Shown: one piece after another, positions 13,496 through 27,489 of the stretch
How the letters are laid out: every line of letters starts with the position of its first letter
Position numbering within the stretch: position 1 is the stretch's first letter
Source of the DNA: Penelope pileata
Taxonomy: Eukaryota; Chordata; Aves; Galliformes; Cracidae
Assembly: GCA_013396635.1 (NCBI GenBank)
Contig: WBMW01005650.1
Span: 494,425-558,424 of the forward strand
DNA length: 64,000 nt
Direction: 5' to 3'
Program-made: the position numbers and the translations under genes
Notes under the pieces: model-generated
The model's input: the letters and a program-made list of their open reading frames with translations, nothing else
Told to the model about the DNA's origin: nothing
Databases searched by the model: none

Positions 13496-16400
13496 AAAAA
13501 AACCACCCATGTGTTCCTTTCCAAGTTTTCTAAAGTTAATTCATGTGGAAGAAAAAAAAAGATTAGGATAAAATTTCAAATATTAAATTCAAATGCAGGA
13601 TTAATGAGTTTTATTTCAAAACCCAAGAGGTTGTCTGGAATTTAGGACATTTTTTTAGTAGCAGACACGAGACATAGCCAGATGCAGTTGTGTTTTGGAC
13701 CAGCTCAGCACAAATTTAGCACCTTGAAGGAGAAATTTTATGTCTGTTTTGTAAAGCAAACATTTCAACCTTTCCAAAATCTGTTGTCTAGAAGGTATTA
13801 CTATTTCATTGGACGGAAGAATGAATATAAAATAATGCTGACTGGTTATTCTTGCACACAGTAATTGCCAGCCCCATCACCGTCACTGTAGGTGATGTAG
13901 ATCCTCTCTCTCTTTTTCTTTTTTTTCTTTTAAACAGCATAAAGCAATCCAGCTAAAAAAATGAAACATTTTCTGAAGCCAAATTCAAGACAACCTTTGC
14001 AGCACTCTGCAGGAAGGAGCTTTTTGTGACTTGGTTTCTTAAAGACCAGCAGGGAACAGCTTGGCAGAGGCACAAATTCAGTTCTTCTCACGCCCTTACA
14101 GATAGCATGGCAAACCCATGGATGATGAGCTGCTTCACTTCACACCCACTCCCTCAGGCAAAGGAGTTGTAGGCCAAACCCATTCTTTTGCTAAAACTTT
14201 CTTTTATCATCACAAAAATTAACAGCATTCCACCTCCTTCCCAAGCAGGGTTGCACCAAAAAATCGTGGTGTTTCAGGTGACCATTGCTGCTTTGCTCAA
14301 CAAAGGAAAAATATTATTTTTCAGTCATGACTACAGTTACTGCTGAGTCAAGAAAAGCCAGTGGTACCTGCAGAGCATAGCCTGCACTGCTAGAGCAGTT
14401 TATCTGGATCACAGTCTTTTGGACAGCCAAAACTATTTAGCATTGGCCTGATAGTGCTCTGCTTGAAATCAAATAACAAAATCCTTGTTGAGTTCAAGAG
14501 AAGGAGGCCAGCGTTGAGTTTAATGCTTTGTGCATCAGCAGTGAATGCTTGGTGGGAAAGGACCAAAACCTTGCCGTGAATACCTTCAAACATTGGATTT
14601 TTGTCTTGAAAGATTCCAATTATAGCAAGAAAAAAACACGGGCGTTTTAATTTCATGCTCTGGTTTTTCTTCAAATTGACATACCACAATCTGTAAATAG
14701 AACCAAAACTGAAAAATCATTCTGTTTAAATTCCTTCATTGCCTAGAAGTCCGTCTCACCTATGCAAAATTAATGTAATTAGCTGTAACATGAACAGGCA
14801 ATTAGGACCTGGTGACAGGCAAGATTCAGATGAACCATTCCATTTAGAAAAACAGTCGCAAATGTTTTTTTCTGATTTCTCCTTGAGCTGGAAATCCTAC
14901 AAGAAAAGGTTTCTTCTCTTATTCTTTTTATTTTTTCCCTGTAGTGCAGAACAGAAATAGCTCATGGAAATAGCCTTGTCTCGCAGTATTTTTTTTATGG
15001 TTCCAATCAAAAATCAGTAAATGTTATGGCACACAAAAATATTACACAAAATAACAAAGCTGTGCATAAAACTCTGGAAAAGGTTTTTCAAGCTGCAGCT
15101 GAAGTTTGTTCTTAACCATGACTTTATCTTACCCAACTGCTCAGAATCACATCCCACCTCTGAACTTTAACGGTGGTGGGGGTTTGGATTTTAAGCTTCA
15201 TTTTGCCAAGAGATTTATATCATCCATTTGATTTTGGACAGAGTGGGAGAAGATGTGTGTAGTTATCTGGAATTTTAGACTATAACTGCCATGGGCTATT
15301 CTGTCTGCAATGGTGAACCACCATCAGAGGAAGGGAAAAGCTGTGCAAAGCTGCAACAGCTACACAAACTGCAACAGGATTTCACTTCACACCAGGCTAA
15401 TGCCTCTTCTGGGTTGTTCTCCTCTCTGAAGTCATCTCCTGACTTTTTGTCAGCACTTTAAGATGAGAAATGTCTTTAAAGCCCAAAGACACAGTGTTTC
15501 ACCTATTTTGACAAATGTACGTTGCAGGGTATCAATGGCACCAGTCTGTTTCTCTTAGGATATGCTAAGGGAAATTTATTTCCTAGACACTACTCTGCAC
15601 ATCTATGGTCTGTATCAGTACTGGGCGGTTTGACCCAAAATACTCGTGTCCAAAAGTTGCCCCCAAATCGGTCGCGTTGCTGTGACTCATTGTCCAAGCA
15701 CAGCTAAACGGGAGGCTCAGCCAAGGGAAATGCTATCCAAAGGAAGGCAGCGATAGCAGAAATGTATCCTATGCACCAACAGGATGTGAACCCTACACAA
15801 TGTCTTCCTTTTTTGAGAATGCATACTCTTAACACAATAAAAATATTGGGCTGTGATCCCACCTGGATTGTGCAAGTGCTTCATAAGGCTGCTCAGCTGA
15901 ATAGGTCTGATAGTTTTCCATTCTTGGCCTGGATCTCCATGTGAAATATTCCCACAGTCCGATGCTCATTTACGTAGTGAACAAACAGCAAAGTATCCCA
16001 GTGACCAGAAAACAGACACACGAGCCAAAATCAGGACTGGGTGGAAGCCTGCACAGTGACCAGTTGCTCCACACCTGGCTCGGGGGCTTGGGGATTTTGT
16101 ACATGGTGCCGTGAGGTTTTATGGGCACTCCATCTATCATTGCGTTGATTAAAAAAAAGGAAAAACTCATCAAAAATGAATAAAGTGAAGATTTTTATGA
16201 GCCTAGGAGGAGCTAACCTGGAAATATCATTGGCACAAATAGAGCTGTTCAGCAGACAATAGCACTCTGATATTGCCATAGGTTTGTTTATCCAAACGCA
16301 GCCATCCTCATCATGAGTTCCCCGCCCTGCTGGTCCCCAGCGTGGTGAGCATCCCCACTGCCCTCCCGCTGGTGGAACACAGGCACGGCTGTGATTGCCA

Positions 16401-19400
16401 TGCTGACAGCTTTATTGTCTCCCTGACCCTGCTATTTTTAAAGAAACAGGTTATCTCAGTGATGTAAACAGGTCTTCCTCATCCAGATATTTCATCCCCA
16501 TTGCAGGGAGCTGGAACCTTTGCTCCTCACTTGTACTGTCAAGTCAGCTGTTTCAGGTGCCTGGCAGCTCATGGCACTGGTTTTAATGAAAGCTGCCTAG
16601 AATGATGCAGTGATTTTTTTTTAAATTATTTTTTTAAAACTCAATCAGAAACTACAGATTTAGATTTCTTCTTCAAACCTGCTTTACCCAAACTGCTAGG
16701 AAGCATTAAACTAGCCAAATCCTGCAAGCCAAAACTTAAAAGAATGTGAGTGCATCTTGGTTGGAGGATGGGAGGAACTGGTTACAGAAGCTGCTGGGTT
16801 GAGTAGGGATCTTTTAAATGTGGACACAAGTTGGAAGTAAAAATGAACAAGTTTCAGTTTTACTGCATGAATGATTCTCCAGAAGGAGAAGTGCAATAGG
16901 AAGGTAAATGCCAAAAATGACATTGTAAAAAGTGGCATTGCTGTCCTGATTTGAAGGTACTTGTTCCAAAAAAGAGAGTGAATAGAATAGCCAGATCCTC
17001 AACTTGGGAAAATAATGTATTTCAGGTGGCTGAGTGATACAGATTTTTTAAAGACTTGCTGTCTAAATTACTTTTTTGGGACAGAGATGGACACGGTTTC
17101 AGAAAAAGTTTTGGTTAACTTAGAAAAGCATTTAATGATCTAGTAACCATTTATCCAGGGTTCTTTGTATGTAAATTATTCACCCAGAAGGACATGAATA
17201 AAATGGACTCACGTCAGTCTTCCTGCAATTCTAAAATTCCTGCCTCCAGTCCTTATTCCATAACCAAAGAAGCACCCACAGCAAAGGTTAGACCAGCTCT
17301 GTCAGGAGGCCTTTCTCTCATTTCCAAGAAATGTGAACATCTTTTTCAGTCTTGGCTGGAATGAGGAAATGAAAGAAAAAAGTCAAATTCTTCTTGGACT
17401 AATGCAGTCCAAACATGGCCAAAAGTGTCTAAGCAGCTCCAAACCACTTCACTATTCCTGGCGACCTCAGTGTCAAGTAGATCATGGGGCACTACCACAA
17501 AATTGCCTGGAAGGCTTCCTTGGGGTCTCTAAGCCCACTGGCAAGCCTTGAGAGACATGCATTAAAGTGCTGTTCTCTGCCACTCCACTACTACTGCTTA
17601 GGTGCTGGGAATGGGGAGAGGAGCTTATGGGTCAGTAAACACCAACGTTCCCTGTAGAGGTGATGGATATAGGTGCATCTGGAGGCCTTCAGGAAGTAGC
17701 CAGTGGGTGTAAGTCACGCAGAGATGCTGTTCCCATAACGTCATAGCAAGAAAAACTGGATTGGAATGAAATGTATTCCAGTTGCTTACCATTCACCCTC
17801 CTATTTCAAAGAACTCATTACTGCAGATAAGCAAATTAAAAATGATGTCATGGATCCCACAGGACACTGCAATACGTTGCCATTTGTCCAGTTGGAGCAC
17901 AACTCTTATTAGTATGACATAACACAGTAGTTGGGACTCAATAGAAAAAACAAAGCTGGAATGTAAGAAAAGAAATCTGTAGCTTTTAACTTGTTGCCCT
18001 TAACATGCAGAGCTACTGTGAGTGCCTTAACATGAAAACTCTGAAGACCAAAGAATTAAAGAAAATGCAATCAGCAGATTACTAAATACCAATGGGAAAT
18101 TTAGAGCTATAGAGCAAAATCCCAGAGCATTAAAGGATTTAGTGCTTGGCATTGATGAGAAGCAAATCTTTGGATTTCCATTTCTATCCTTAATTAGTAA
18201 CTAAGGTTTATTTTAGCCTAAACTAAGTCACAAAAGATAACACACCCTAAAAGAAAATAGAAAGCAGTGCAATAAACTTCATAAAATATCTTACTGAAAA
18301 ATAAGAAGTTTCTAATGGAAAATTAATTTCCAGCACTTCCATTTCCCTTTGTTTTCTTGTCTTCCCACCCATACTCAGCTCTTTTCTAACAACATTCATC
18401 TCTTTGCTAGAAAGGTTACCTAGGGTGGTAACAAAGATGGTATTTTAAACCCAAAAGGGAGGCTCCCTTGTAAAAGGGACATTTTAGGAGTGTTCTTGTT
18501 CTTTCACAGCTTGGTTTTTGAAAGTTTGCTGTCTCCCTGCCCAGTTCCCAGGGCCCTGCACTGGAAGTAGGACCTAAAATGGTTGATCTGTGCTTCTAGG
18601 CGGCTTCAGTTCTGAAAAAACAGTTGTGTCAAATGGGGTATTTTTTTATATAGTCACTTTGGGACAGAGGAAAGATAAGGTGCTTCTGGCTAATTGGGAG
18701 ACCCACAGTGTGGGCAGCCAATGTCCCTACCAGCAGTCTGGCTGGGCTGGAGCACACCCAGCTGCCCAGATAGATGGGGGATTTGGTGTCTGATTTCCTT
18801 AACTGTGATACAGACTGAAAATACTGAGTGTGATACTCACTGAAAATCCTTCAGTGCTTTGAGCACTGCTCCTGCCATAGCTTTGAATAAAGCTGTGAAA
18901 TAGAAGCAGCTTGCTTCAGAGTGAGGAGAGAAAACGATACCCTGTGATGAATGAACAATGCAGTAAGAGGAGAACCTACTGCATCTGCTCCAGAACCTCA
19001 TTTCAACATCTGCTGATTCCTACCCACCTGTGGAGACTGCATTAGGAAAGATGATAGAGACGTGAATCTTAGATAAAGGGATTAAAAATGTGCAGCACAA
19101 AAGCCAAGGACAGCAGGCTTGGCCCAAGAGCTAAAATACTCATAACAGGCTCATGTGTTCAACAACATAACCTCTTGATTCAGCTTTAACCTCTTGGTTT
19201 ACCTTGGGATGCATCACGCAGAGTGCCCTTGGGTCACCTCTGTGCTAAGCCCAGCAGATAAATGATCATCTCTTGCACAGACCCAGCCTATTTAGCTCTG
19301 TTGAACAGCACTTCCTGATTTCTTACCCTGGCCTTAAGTTTTCTGGAGGTCCCAAACAACCACAACATAACTGCAGCCATGGTTTTAAGTCCCTCTGTCC

Positions 19401-20649
19401 ATGTTTGTAGACTGAGGTGAGGCTCTCTACCATCCGCATCCTTCTTTCTGTCTCCTGCTCTTCACTTCTGCAGTCATTAATGATACAAAAGGAGCAATAC
19501 TGGCTCCACCTGAAAAATCACCTCTTTGGCCCAGGGTTGAGCCATAGTTCAAATATTATTTCTAGAGATCTTGCCTGAAATTCAACCCCACCTTGCAAAA
19601 TGGGGCCGTAAATTTCTCTCTGCTTCCCTTAGTCTCTCACAGGACTCTGTGGCTAGGCTAAGCTGGCCCAAACCAAAAATACTGGGTTTTAATCTAATGC
19701 ATGTGAGTCCTCACTGCAAAGTGGATGGTGGAGAGGGCAGATCTGGGCCCATCTCTTGCATGTGCAGTGAGGAGCGATGGCCACGTGCAGTTCTGTGCCC
19801 CCCAAGGGCTCTCAATATCTGGAGATCCCAAGGCCCAGGTCTCCAGAGGGTCCATCCAGAGCACAGTTACACATGGCTTCACAATCAGGGCTCCAAGCCA
19901 AATCCAGCCCTAGCAACAAACAGGTCCTCCAAGCTCATAATGAGCAAAATTTCACTAAGTACAGCCAACCCCAGAGGTATCAAAGTTGCTATTTAGGGCT
20001 AAAAATTTATCTCACGGCTTAAAAATGATGAATTATGAAACAATCTATTTCAACTAATTTTATTTGTCTTGTAGTTTGCAGACCCTTGAGTTGAAAACTG
20101 GACACTCAATGGACATTTTCAAAGTTTTCATTGAAAAGTAATAGAATTAGAGACGTGCGTCTAAAAATGGATGCTGAGTTTAATCATATCATTGCCCTTA
20201 AGATGAATCCTCAAATACTGTGCAAACTAATAGCATAAGCAAGCTCCTTTTTGATTAGTTCTTTCATTAAACAAAATAAAACAATAAACTAAGATGATCT
20301 GTTTAATATAGTACTTAAAAAGTGGTGAGATTTTAATCATGATTACTCATTGGATCTTTATATTTGAGGTAAATCTCCATGTTTTCACTTTGGGGATTTA
20401 TGTATGTCTTCCCATCCGAGTTAAGCAGCCCTTTTATCTCAGTGCTTGAGCAGCTCACACACTTGAATGTGTTTTGTTCTCATGATATTTCTGCTATCGC
20501 CAGGAAGAAAAAATGATGGAGTAACGAGATGGGTGATCAGAGCCATGGGCTGGGATTTCCATCTCATGAGGTGCCCTGTGCTAGCTCAGAGAAGAGAAAA
20601 AGCAACTCCCTCACTTGTTTTTTTAATTTGTTAAAACAACAGCTCCATA

Positions 20650-21360
20650 TTCCCAGGGGCAAATGTCAGGAATAATTGCATGCAAATTGCACTCGGATTC
20701 ATGCTAACGCACCCATTGCCACCCAAGGGCTCCTGAAGGGTTAATATCGAGGGCTCAGTGGAGTTCAGTTAATTTACAACTGGAGACCTTTATCATCTCA
20801 CACTGACATTGAGGGCTCGCATTTCGCACTTAATTACTTGTTCAGCAATCACGCCTGGAAGAGATAGATGTGTTTCTGTGTTTAGCCCGTGCAGCTGTGA
20901 ATTGTTTATTTACTTATCGTCAGGCCGGGAATGGCTGTAATTTAAAGGTTCAGATCTCTGCTACCCTGAGCGGTGCAGGTCTTCCTTTAAACACTTCCAT
21001 ATTGCTGCGGTGGAATTTCGCTGGGAATGCCCATCTTCTCCTCCTGTTCCGGGTAATGGGCCAGCAGGTGTTCCTGGTTATCGGCAACTGCGAGTATTTA
21101 CGCCAAACAACCGCTGCCAAGTTCACAATCGTAACGAAGATCCGCAGAGATACATTTTGAAAGGTAAAAAGTAGGCCAAGGAGATGAAGCGAGATGAATT
21201 CCAGCCACTCAGCTCCTGGGTAATGATTCCTATCTCGGCGCTGGAGGAGCTGAATCCCAGCAGCTTCAAACAGTGGCTCACAGCAATTCGTAGGCCAAAT
21301 GGTGCAATTACAATCTAAGCTGTCAAATGGTGACCAGATGGCTTTATCTTTCACACCAGA
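20650..21360. promoter_or_regulatory. Candidate conserved regulatory element
   Basis: This segment stands out from its AT-rich, CpG-poor neighbours by retaining many CpGs spread evenly over 700 bases and by a dense set of developmental motifs. Seen directly: an octamer ATGCAAAT at 20680-20687 overlapping the palindrome TTGCATGCAA (20676-20685), a TAATTA homeodomain core at 20831-20836, and two overlapping forkhead-like motifs TGTTTAT and TATTTAC at 20903-20913. There is no coding frame that resembles a protein. I infer a conserved non-coding enhancer; conservation itself could not be tested. Confidence 0.4.
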
Positions 21361-21501
21361 GGCCTAAGAAGTTGGGAGGTGTGACCTTTCCACACATCCA
21401 TCCACCTGCATGAGGTCTGCAAACACCCACGCTCCCATCTCACCCAGCCATGTGCACTGATGCCCGCCTTTGGCTTTTGCAATTTTGGTGCAAAGCTGTG
21501 C

Positions 21502-21524
21502 AAAATGATGTAAATGATGTAAAT
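21502..21524. repeat. Short 9-bp tandem repeat
   Basis: The unit AATGATGTA is repeated in tandem and followed by a further AATG. TGATGTAA resembles a CREB/ATF-type half site, but a chance origin is equally likely. Confidence 0.6.
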
Positions 21525-22864
21525 GGCATCAGGGCTCCCAGGCTGCCTCGCAGTAATGCCAAGCAGCCACCAGTGACATTATTGGACGTGCCAGCTTGTG
21601 GAATTAAATCCGTGCCTTGCCTCTCAGTGGGAACCAGGCAGCTTCAGGGAAGGTATTTCCTCTGAATAGTTGGCATTGCAGAGCTGGGCAGTCGCAGCAC
21701 AGACCTTGACAGTCATCCAGAGCTGCTGTGTGAGCAGGGACAGTGCAGAGCTGTGCTGCTTCACGTAGCTCCTAAAGCACACGCTGAGGCAGAGGGCTAT
21801 TGGGGTACAAAGATGGGGTGATGCCCCCTGTTATCCCCTTGGGGCATACAGACCTCCCATCTACCTATGAAAGAACAAATTGTGCAAGACTAGAGAATCT
21901 CAGTTCAGTATCTGGCTGGCAAAACATGTCTCAGAAGGAAAACCTTCTGTCCCCCTGGGCTCTGCCAGCTCATGGGAAGCAGAGCTGCAAGGGGAGGATG
22001 CCACATTGCAGCTGATGGAGGGGGACCACTGGAGGAGGCAGGCTGGGTGCACCTTCCAAACCAGCTGAGTCAGGGAACCTGCTTCCTGGAGACCTCCCTG
22101 GAAAACCTCGGTTGTCTTTCCCAGCTCCTGAAGTTCGTTACTTGCTGTGGGGAACACCTCCACAAACTGCCCTAGTGCCCAAACTGCCTGGAAAAGCCAC
22201 TGTGGTACCACAGCCAGCAGAGCCCTGGGAGAGCAGGGATGTGCAGCAGCTCACAGATCTCAGCAGTGATGCATACATGGAACTGGGATTTGATGTTAAC
22301 TGCATGACTTCTGCCCATGGGCAGGTGGAAGGGCTGATAGACTCTTTCATCAGCAGAGTTTCAGCCTGAAAACTCCTGCCAGAAGCTAACTGCTTTTTAT
22401 TCAAAGAAAGGGTTTTCCTGTCTCACGTTCTTATGAAAAACACGTATTTCTCCCAGTCTCAAAGTTATTTCTATCTCACGGATGGGGAGAAGTGGGTGCA
22501 GCATGGCAAGGAAGGCTGATGAAAAGAGGTATTGCTTCCCAATGTTTTTTTTTTCCATTATCATCACCACTGTTGCCGTAACAAATCGCTGACCTCAGAA
22601 GACTGAACATCATTAAAGCAGTTTAACAATAATATGTAACAAATAATGGATCAGAACTTCCTGTGTTTGAAGAAGAATAAGGGATGTTACTGAGCACACA
22701 CAAACGAGAGTGCAGGTAACTCCAAGGTGACTCAAAGCTGAGCAAAGGAAATACAATCTTATGTGTCGCTTTCATAAAGCCAAAGAAATAAGAAAATAGT
22801 CTAGACAAGTATAAGTGAATTGCACAAAATCACGGAATTTTATGAGATAGTTACCACTAATTCA

Positions 22865-22922
22865 AGAGAAGAAGAGAAGAGAAGAGAAGAGAAGAGAAGA
22901 GAAGAGAAGAGAAGAGAAGAGG
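22865..22922. repeat. (AAGAG)n pentanucleotide microsatellite
   Basis: About eleven units of the pentamer GAAGA (purine strand on top) form a nearly pure array with a single irregularity at its left end. The same pentamer, in complement as TTCTC, makes up part of the large array at 41.96-42.14 kb. Such arrays are length-variable and can adopt triplex structures. Confidence 0.95.
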
Positions 22923-24989
22923 ATGAAATTAAAATGTCAAAAGAGCAGTGAGCTGCTTAACTGACCATTCAGTTTTTGGGTGCGCTCAGGGTTGTGTTGG
23001 CAGTGTGTCCGTGTATGCACTGAAGCACAAACAATGGAAAACAGCAAGCCCCCAAATGCCATTTTCAAAAGGATCAAAATCAAGAGTTCAGAAATGCTGC
23101 AGGATTTACAAAAGCACATGGTAAAGCATAAATAATTGCAAGAGAAACTGAGCCAGTAACAGACTGAAGCTGAACAGAAGATCCAAGGCGAAGAAAAAGT
23201 GATTTACAGAAGGAATGATTTCAGTATCTGGAAGAGCCAAAGGAAGCTGCTTCCTCAAGTTTACACCTAGAGCCCCACATGTTCAAGCACAATGATGCTG
23301 GGGCTGAGCGGAGCTGTGCAGGCTGCACTGGTGCAGGTGGCACCAGCAAACGGGACCCAGCCTGGTCCTGGGACAGCCACCTCCTCCCGACTATGGGAAC
23401 AGGGAGAAATTCTTATTTCTTTCAGTATTTTGCTTTTTTTTCTCTCTCTTTTTTGATTTTTGGTTCCACTGACTCTGAGCCATGCTTAGCAGCAACATGA
23501 ATGTTCAGGTTTGCAGCCTCACCTTAGGTAAATGGGGATTTACACAATGAGTAATTTGAAGGCAGGCACAAGGGACATGCAGAGATCATCCCCTTTGCTG
23601 CTGCTTCACCAGGGCTTTTCTTTTCCCAAACTTCACAGAAGAAAACACTTGTGAAGGCAAGGTGGGCTGGGGAGGATGCACCAGGATCCCGCAATAGGAT
23701 GCTGGATGCAAATAGTGCAGTGGGAGAGGGACGACATTGCCTTCACACCCATTATTTTTGTCCCGTACACACACAGCATCCACTATTGCATGGGGCTGAG
23801 TGGTAAAACATAATTCCCAAATGCGTTTGCTGCACTCTTGCAGAGGAGCGTCAGAGAAGATGGACTTCGGACAGGGATCTGCACCCCCCGACAGCTGCTC
23901 ATCACCACCCCATGTTTCAAAGAGATTTTATCTTCCTGGCACGGAAGATTTCCCAAAATGTTTTTATTAAGAGCAGCTTTTGATGCCAGCAATGAATATT
24001 ACTATATTACAGAAAGGAATCAAAAGCTAAAGTGCCTGCGTGTACAGTTAATCTATCCAAACAGAAAATGTTTCTTAAAAAATTACAGCACTATTTTTAT
24101 AGCAAACCTCAGCCAAACTCAAAACTGAATAAATAGAATATGTTCTTTTAAAACTAATTTATTTTTTTTTTAATCACGGGCAAAAATACTTTCTTTGCTT
24201 TCATTCATCTGTTAATACTTCCCCCCGTATCGGTGCCGGCTGCACGTGCGAGCTCAATTTGCCTCTGATGGGATTTCTGCTTTGGGGACATTCACACTGA
24301 AGCACATCCCAACGCTGGTGGGAGGGTGGATGCTAAGGTACCATCGTGGCCTGCCTGTGGTTTGCATCTTTTTTTAATAGAACCGTGAATATGGCAAAAA
24401 TATTCCTCAAAGGGACAAGGGGTGTTGGGAAAAGCAGCCACCCTATTGCCCCAGTCCACTGGGGGCTTAAATAGAGGCAGAAACATCCATATTTCTATAG
24501 GGGTGTGCAAGGAAATCTACTTCTACTCATATGCTCTTAATGCAAGAATATAAAGCTGCAATCTTTGTGTTATTAAAACCTGGCCTGTGTGGTCATTAAT
24601 ATAGTATAATTTCCATTATAGCTAATAGCCGAGTATGGCCCTTCCATGTTTTTTTAAAATTATTATTACTATTTTATCTTAAGAAGAAAGGCCACGTAGA
24701 ATTTTCTCTGGAGTTTTTAAGCAGTGATTTAGGCTTGCACCACTGCCCAAGACCACAATTTGAATCTCCCAAGCCTCATCCCACGATCTCTGGAGGCAGC
24801 ACACCCTCGGTTCCCTCGCTCCGAGCAGTCCAACCAAACAATCTGCAGCGTGCAAGTACCCAAAAACGCAGCTAAAAACGACTGGAGGAGAGGATGCATG
24901 AATAGGCAAGCGAGGAAACCTGACCCCTGGGAGCGTGCAGTCCCCTTTTTGTTTGTTTGTTTGCTCTGCTGAACTTTCCAGGAGTTTCA

Positions 24990-25430
24990 GCTGCGATCAA
25001 AACTGGGTCTGTACCGTGCGAGACAACACCGCAAAAATGCTTTCATGCATGTCAACACCTTAACGACTCCTGGAGGTTGTTCCCTAAGAGTGGATGATTC
25101 TAGCAGCAAGCTGTCATAGTAAAATATATTGAAATTTCTTCCATCTGATGTTGCTGCGTGAAAGGGAAAATGTGTTTGGATGCTGTGCCATTCCCCCAGC
25201 GTTTGCGCGCTGCCGTGCCGGAGGTCAGGAGCAGGTAACGCGTGTTGGAAGTTCCACCGACCAGGGGCAAGCTCTGTGGCTGTTGACTTTGATATCAGTT
25301 TTCTTCCACCCAGGAGGAAAAAAAAATCTTGCCAGCTTCTCATTGATTTTTCATGGAAATTCACCGATTTCTCCCAGTTTAAGATCCGTTCCCTGATTTC
25401 TCCCTGATTATCATATCCCTCTGCACCCAC
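24990..25430. promoter_or_regulatory. Candidate conserved regulatory element
   Basis: This stretch keeps more than a dozen CpGs, including GTTTGCGCGCTGCCGTGCCG near 25200-25219 and AACGCGTG near 25237, in otherwise CpG-poor DNA, with no repeat similarity. Open frames exist on both strands (147 codons on minus) but match nothing. CpG retention suggests purifying selection or hypomethylation. The regulatory role is an inference. Confidence 0.3.
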
Positions 25431-27480
25431 AATGAAGTCCTGCTTTGTCTCAGTTCAGGATGCTGAGAGTATGATTAGCGCAGGGCAAAATGTCTGGTTT
25501 GCTAGGACAGTGTCTTTGTGATGGACGGCAGAGGTTATTTATAAAAAAAATAAATAAAGAAGGGGGAGGAATAAATAAAAAATATCCAGAAAATGCACCT
25601 TAGGAAAAAGGGGAAAAAAAGAAAGAAAAAGTCGCACAAAACTTGAAATATGACTCTATCGGCCGCCGTGCAATGTGGCTGTGTGCAGAACGTGCTAAGA
25701 AGGGCAGCGTTAGGGAATTAACCGCTGCTGTGGCTTTAGGTTCTCCTTTTGGAAATCACACTTCCCTCTGGCTGTGTTTGTTTTGTTTCAGCCGATGGTC
25801 GCTCTCCTCCTTGGCTGCAGCCCTCCTGGGTTCAGCTGCAGATGGATACAGGGGGAAAAGCGGTTTGCATTTCTGCGACTGCAGATAACACGACATGAAG
25901 TGCTGGAGTGTTACATTGTGCTCTCACCAGGAATCTGAAAGGGGCAAAACTGACCTTTATAAACCCAAAATCTTGGTCATCAAGATGCTTAGTCAGCACA
26001 GAACTGGACCGGCACGCTCCCATTGGGCTCCCAACAACTACAGCCATTTTCAGATATCTCGATAAAGACGTTGGTATTAATTCACCCCCTTGGGCTCTTG
26101 CAGAAGTTTAGAGGGAAGGAATTCAAAATGTACATTTAACAATGTCTGTGGGATGTGAACGCTCAGTTTGTTGTTGCTGGAGTCTAGAGATCTAAGGCAT
26201 CGGAATGAAAACTTTTGGACATTTTCATTGACTCTCACATTAAAAAAAAAAAAAGTGTTAGGTATCAACTTTTAATTAAAAAAAAAAGCTTTTGAAAACT
26301 GTAGTTATCAAAATAGCCAGAATATATCCTGGCAAGAGGAGCACAAGCAAGCAGCATTGGCTGCTAAAAGGAGCTCAACAAATCAGACTTCTAAAAGTTG
26401 CTCAGATCGTTAATTTGATGAGAGTATGGTAAAAGTGATGAGAGTGAAAAACTATTTGCTCTAGGAGAAAAATTCATGTCCTATATGATGATAATCTTCC
26501 TAGATAAAAGAAATCCAAATGCTTTAAAATCTGTTTGGCCATTAGCATGGGTTGATATTTCACCGTCTCTATAGCAAGCTGACATCCCCAATACAACTTA
26601 CTGGCCATGACCGGGACAAAATGTGCCTTCCAGTTTTTAGCTGTAAATCAAGATGCCTTAAAGCATTTAGGGAAACTCCCTCTTAAAACACAGTGGTTTG
26701 AGACTCAAAGGCATATTTAGCTCTTTAGAACGTTTTTCTCAAATGACTGTAAGTGTGAAGTCTGCCCTCTAAATTAAATGACAGCAAGAAGTCAGAGGGA
26801 AAAAAAAATCCCAAAACAAACAATAGCAAACAGTTTGAGATTGGTTCTGCTCTTGCTAACCTCGTTGTAAATAAGGGACTGGCTCTAATTTAGATAATGA
26901 AATTTCATCAGTGTAAATTAAATTAAGCTAATTATTTTGTGATTAAATCTGCCTTTGCAAACAAAAAGGATTTTTTTTTTTATCCTTTTAAGGATTTTTT
27001 TTCAATTTAAAAAAGTATCTGGCTTGCCACGTAAAACTCTCACAGACAGAATTTTTAGAAAAAATATTTTTCTTAATGATTTATAATTATTTTTGCTTAT
27101 TTTTAAATCGTTTACTGCTTAAAATTCCATCCTCCATCTCTCCGATCAAAATAATTTCTGCTGTATACATTCCCCATCTGCTTTTTTCCTTACTGTCCTC
27201 GTCCTCCTGTCTTTAAGCCCCGCACATCGTCCCCACAATTTGTAACTGCCTAAAGTCCCTTTGCCAATGTGTGCCACTACCTCCCAAGATAAGGGCTGAA
27301 CTATCAGTGTTTGAACTTTGGAAAACAGGAAAAGACGGTGTATTATCTCCTACATATTAGGTTTGATTGTTATGCTTTCAGAGTGCTCTACACTAACCAA
27401 TTATTTTCATAACGATTCTAATTGCACAAAAAGTAAATGCAGTGTGCGCTGCTCCAGGCAAGGGGCAGTAATTTGTTTTC
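25431..27480. other. AT-rich DNA, no gene seen
   Basis: The DNA is A/T-rich with A runs near 25540-25630 and 26240-26290, and no coding signal. The part at about 26850-26960 (with AATTTAGATAATGAAATTTC and GCTAATTATTTTGTGATTAA) is rich in homeodomain-type TAAT cores and could be a further enhancer. This cannot be separated from AT-rich chance content without alignment. Confidence 0.5.
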
Positions 27481-27489
27481 TTGATACAG

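Larger units (their letters stand above)
10601..20640. other. Gene-free AT-rich DNA
   Basis: No exon, RNA gene or CpG-rich promoter is seen. The stretch contains a MIR-like remnant at 11173-11322, a possible old repeat piece at 12125-12180 (a CATTGAAAGCAATGAGG segment resembling an old amniote repeat), and a CT-rich tract at 13468-13495. One 141-codon open frame at 19571-19996 lacks any recognisable domain and is overlapped by open frames on the other strand, so it is not called a gene. Confidence 0.6.
21361..24980. other. Gene-free DNA with one purine microsatellite
   Basis: Overlapping open frames of up to about 103 codons at 21.8-22.4 kb lie on both strands and match no family I know, so none is called. 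The stretch contains the (AAGAG)n array at 22865-22922. A CpG-bearing patch around 24220-24260 could be regulatory but is too short to support. Confidence 0.55.

Noticed and set aside
17956..17975. TGGAATGTAAGAAA, similar to the miR-1 family
   Set aside because: It differs from the mature sequence after the first ten bases, and no matching hairpin arm is present.
23510..23560. GCCTCACCTTAGGTAAATGGGGA, similar to the sense MIR core
   Set aside because: Only one short block matches and the following sequence does not continue the MIR pattern.
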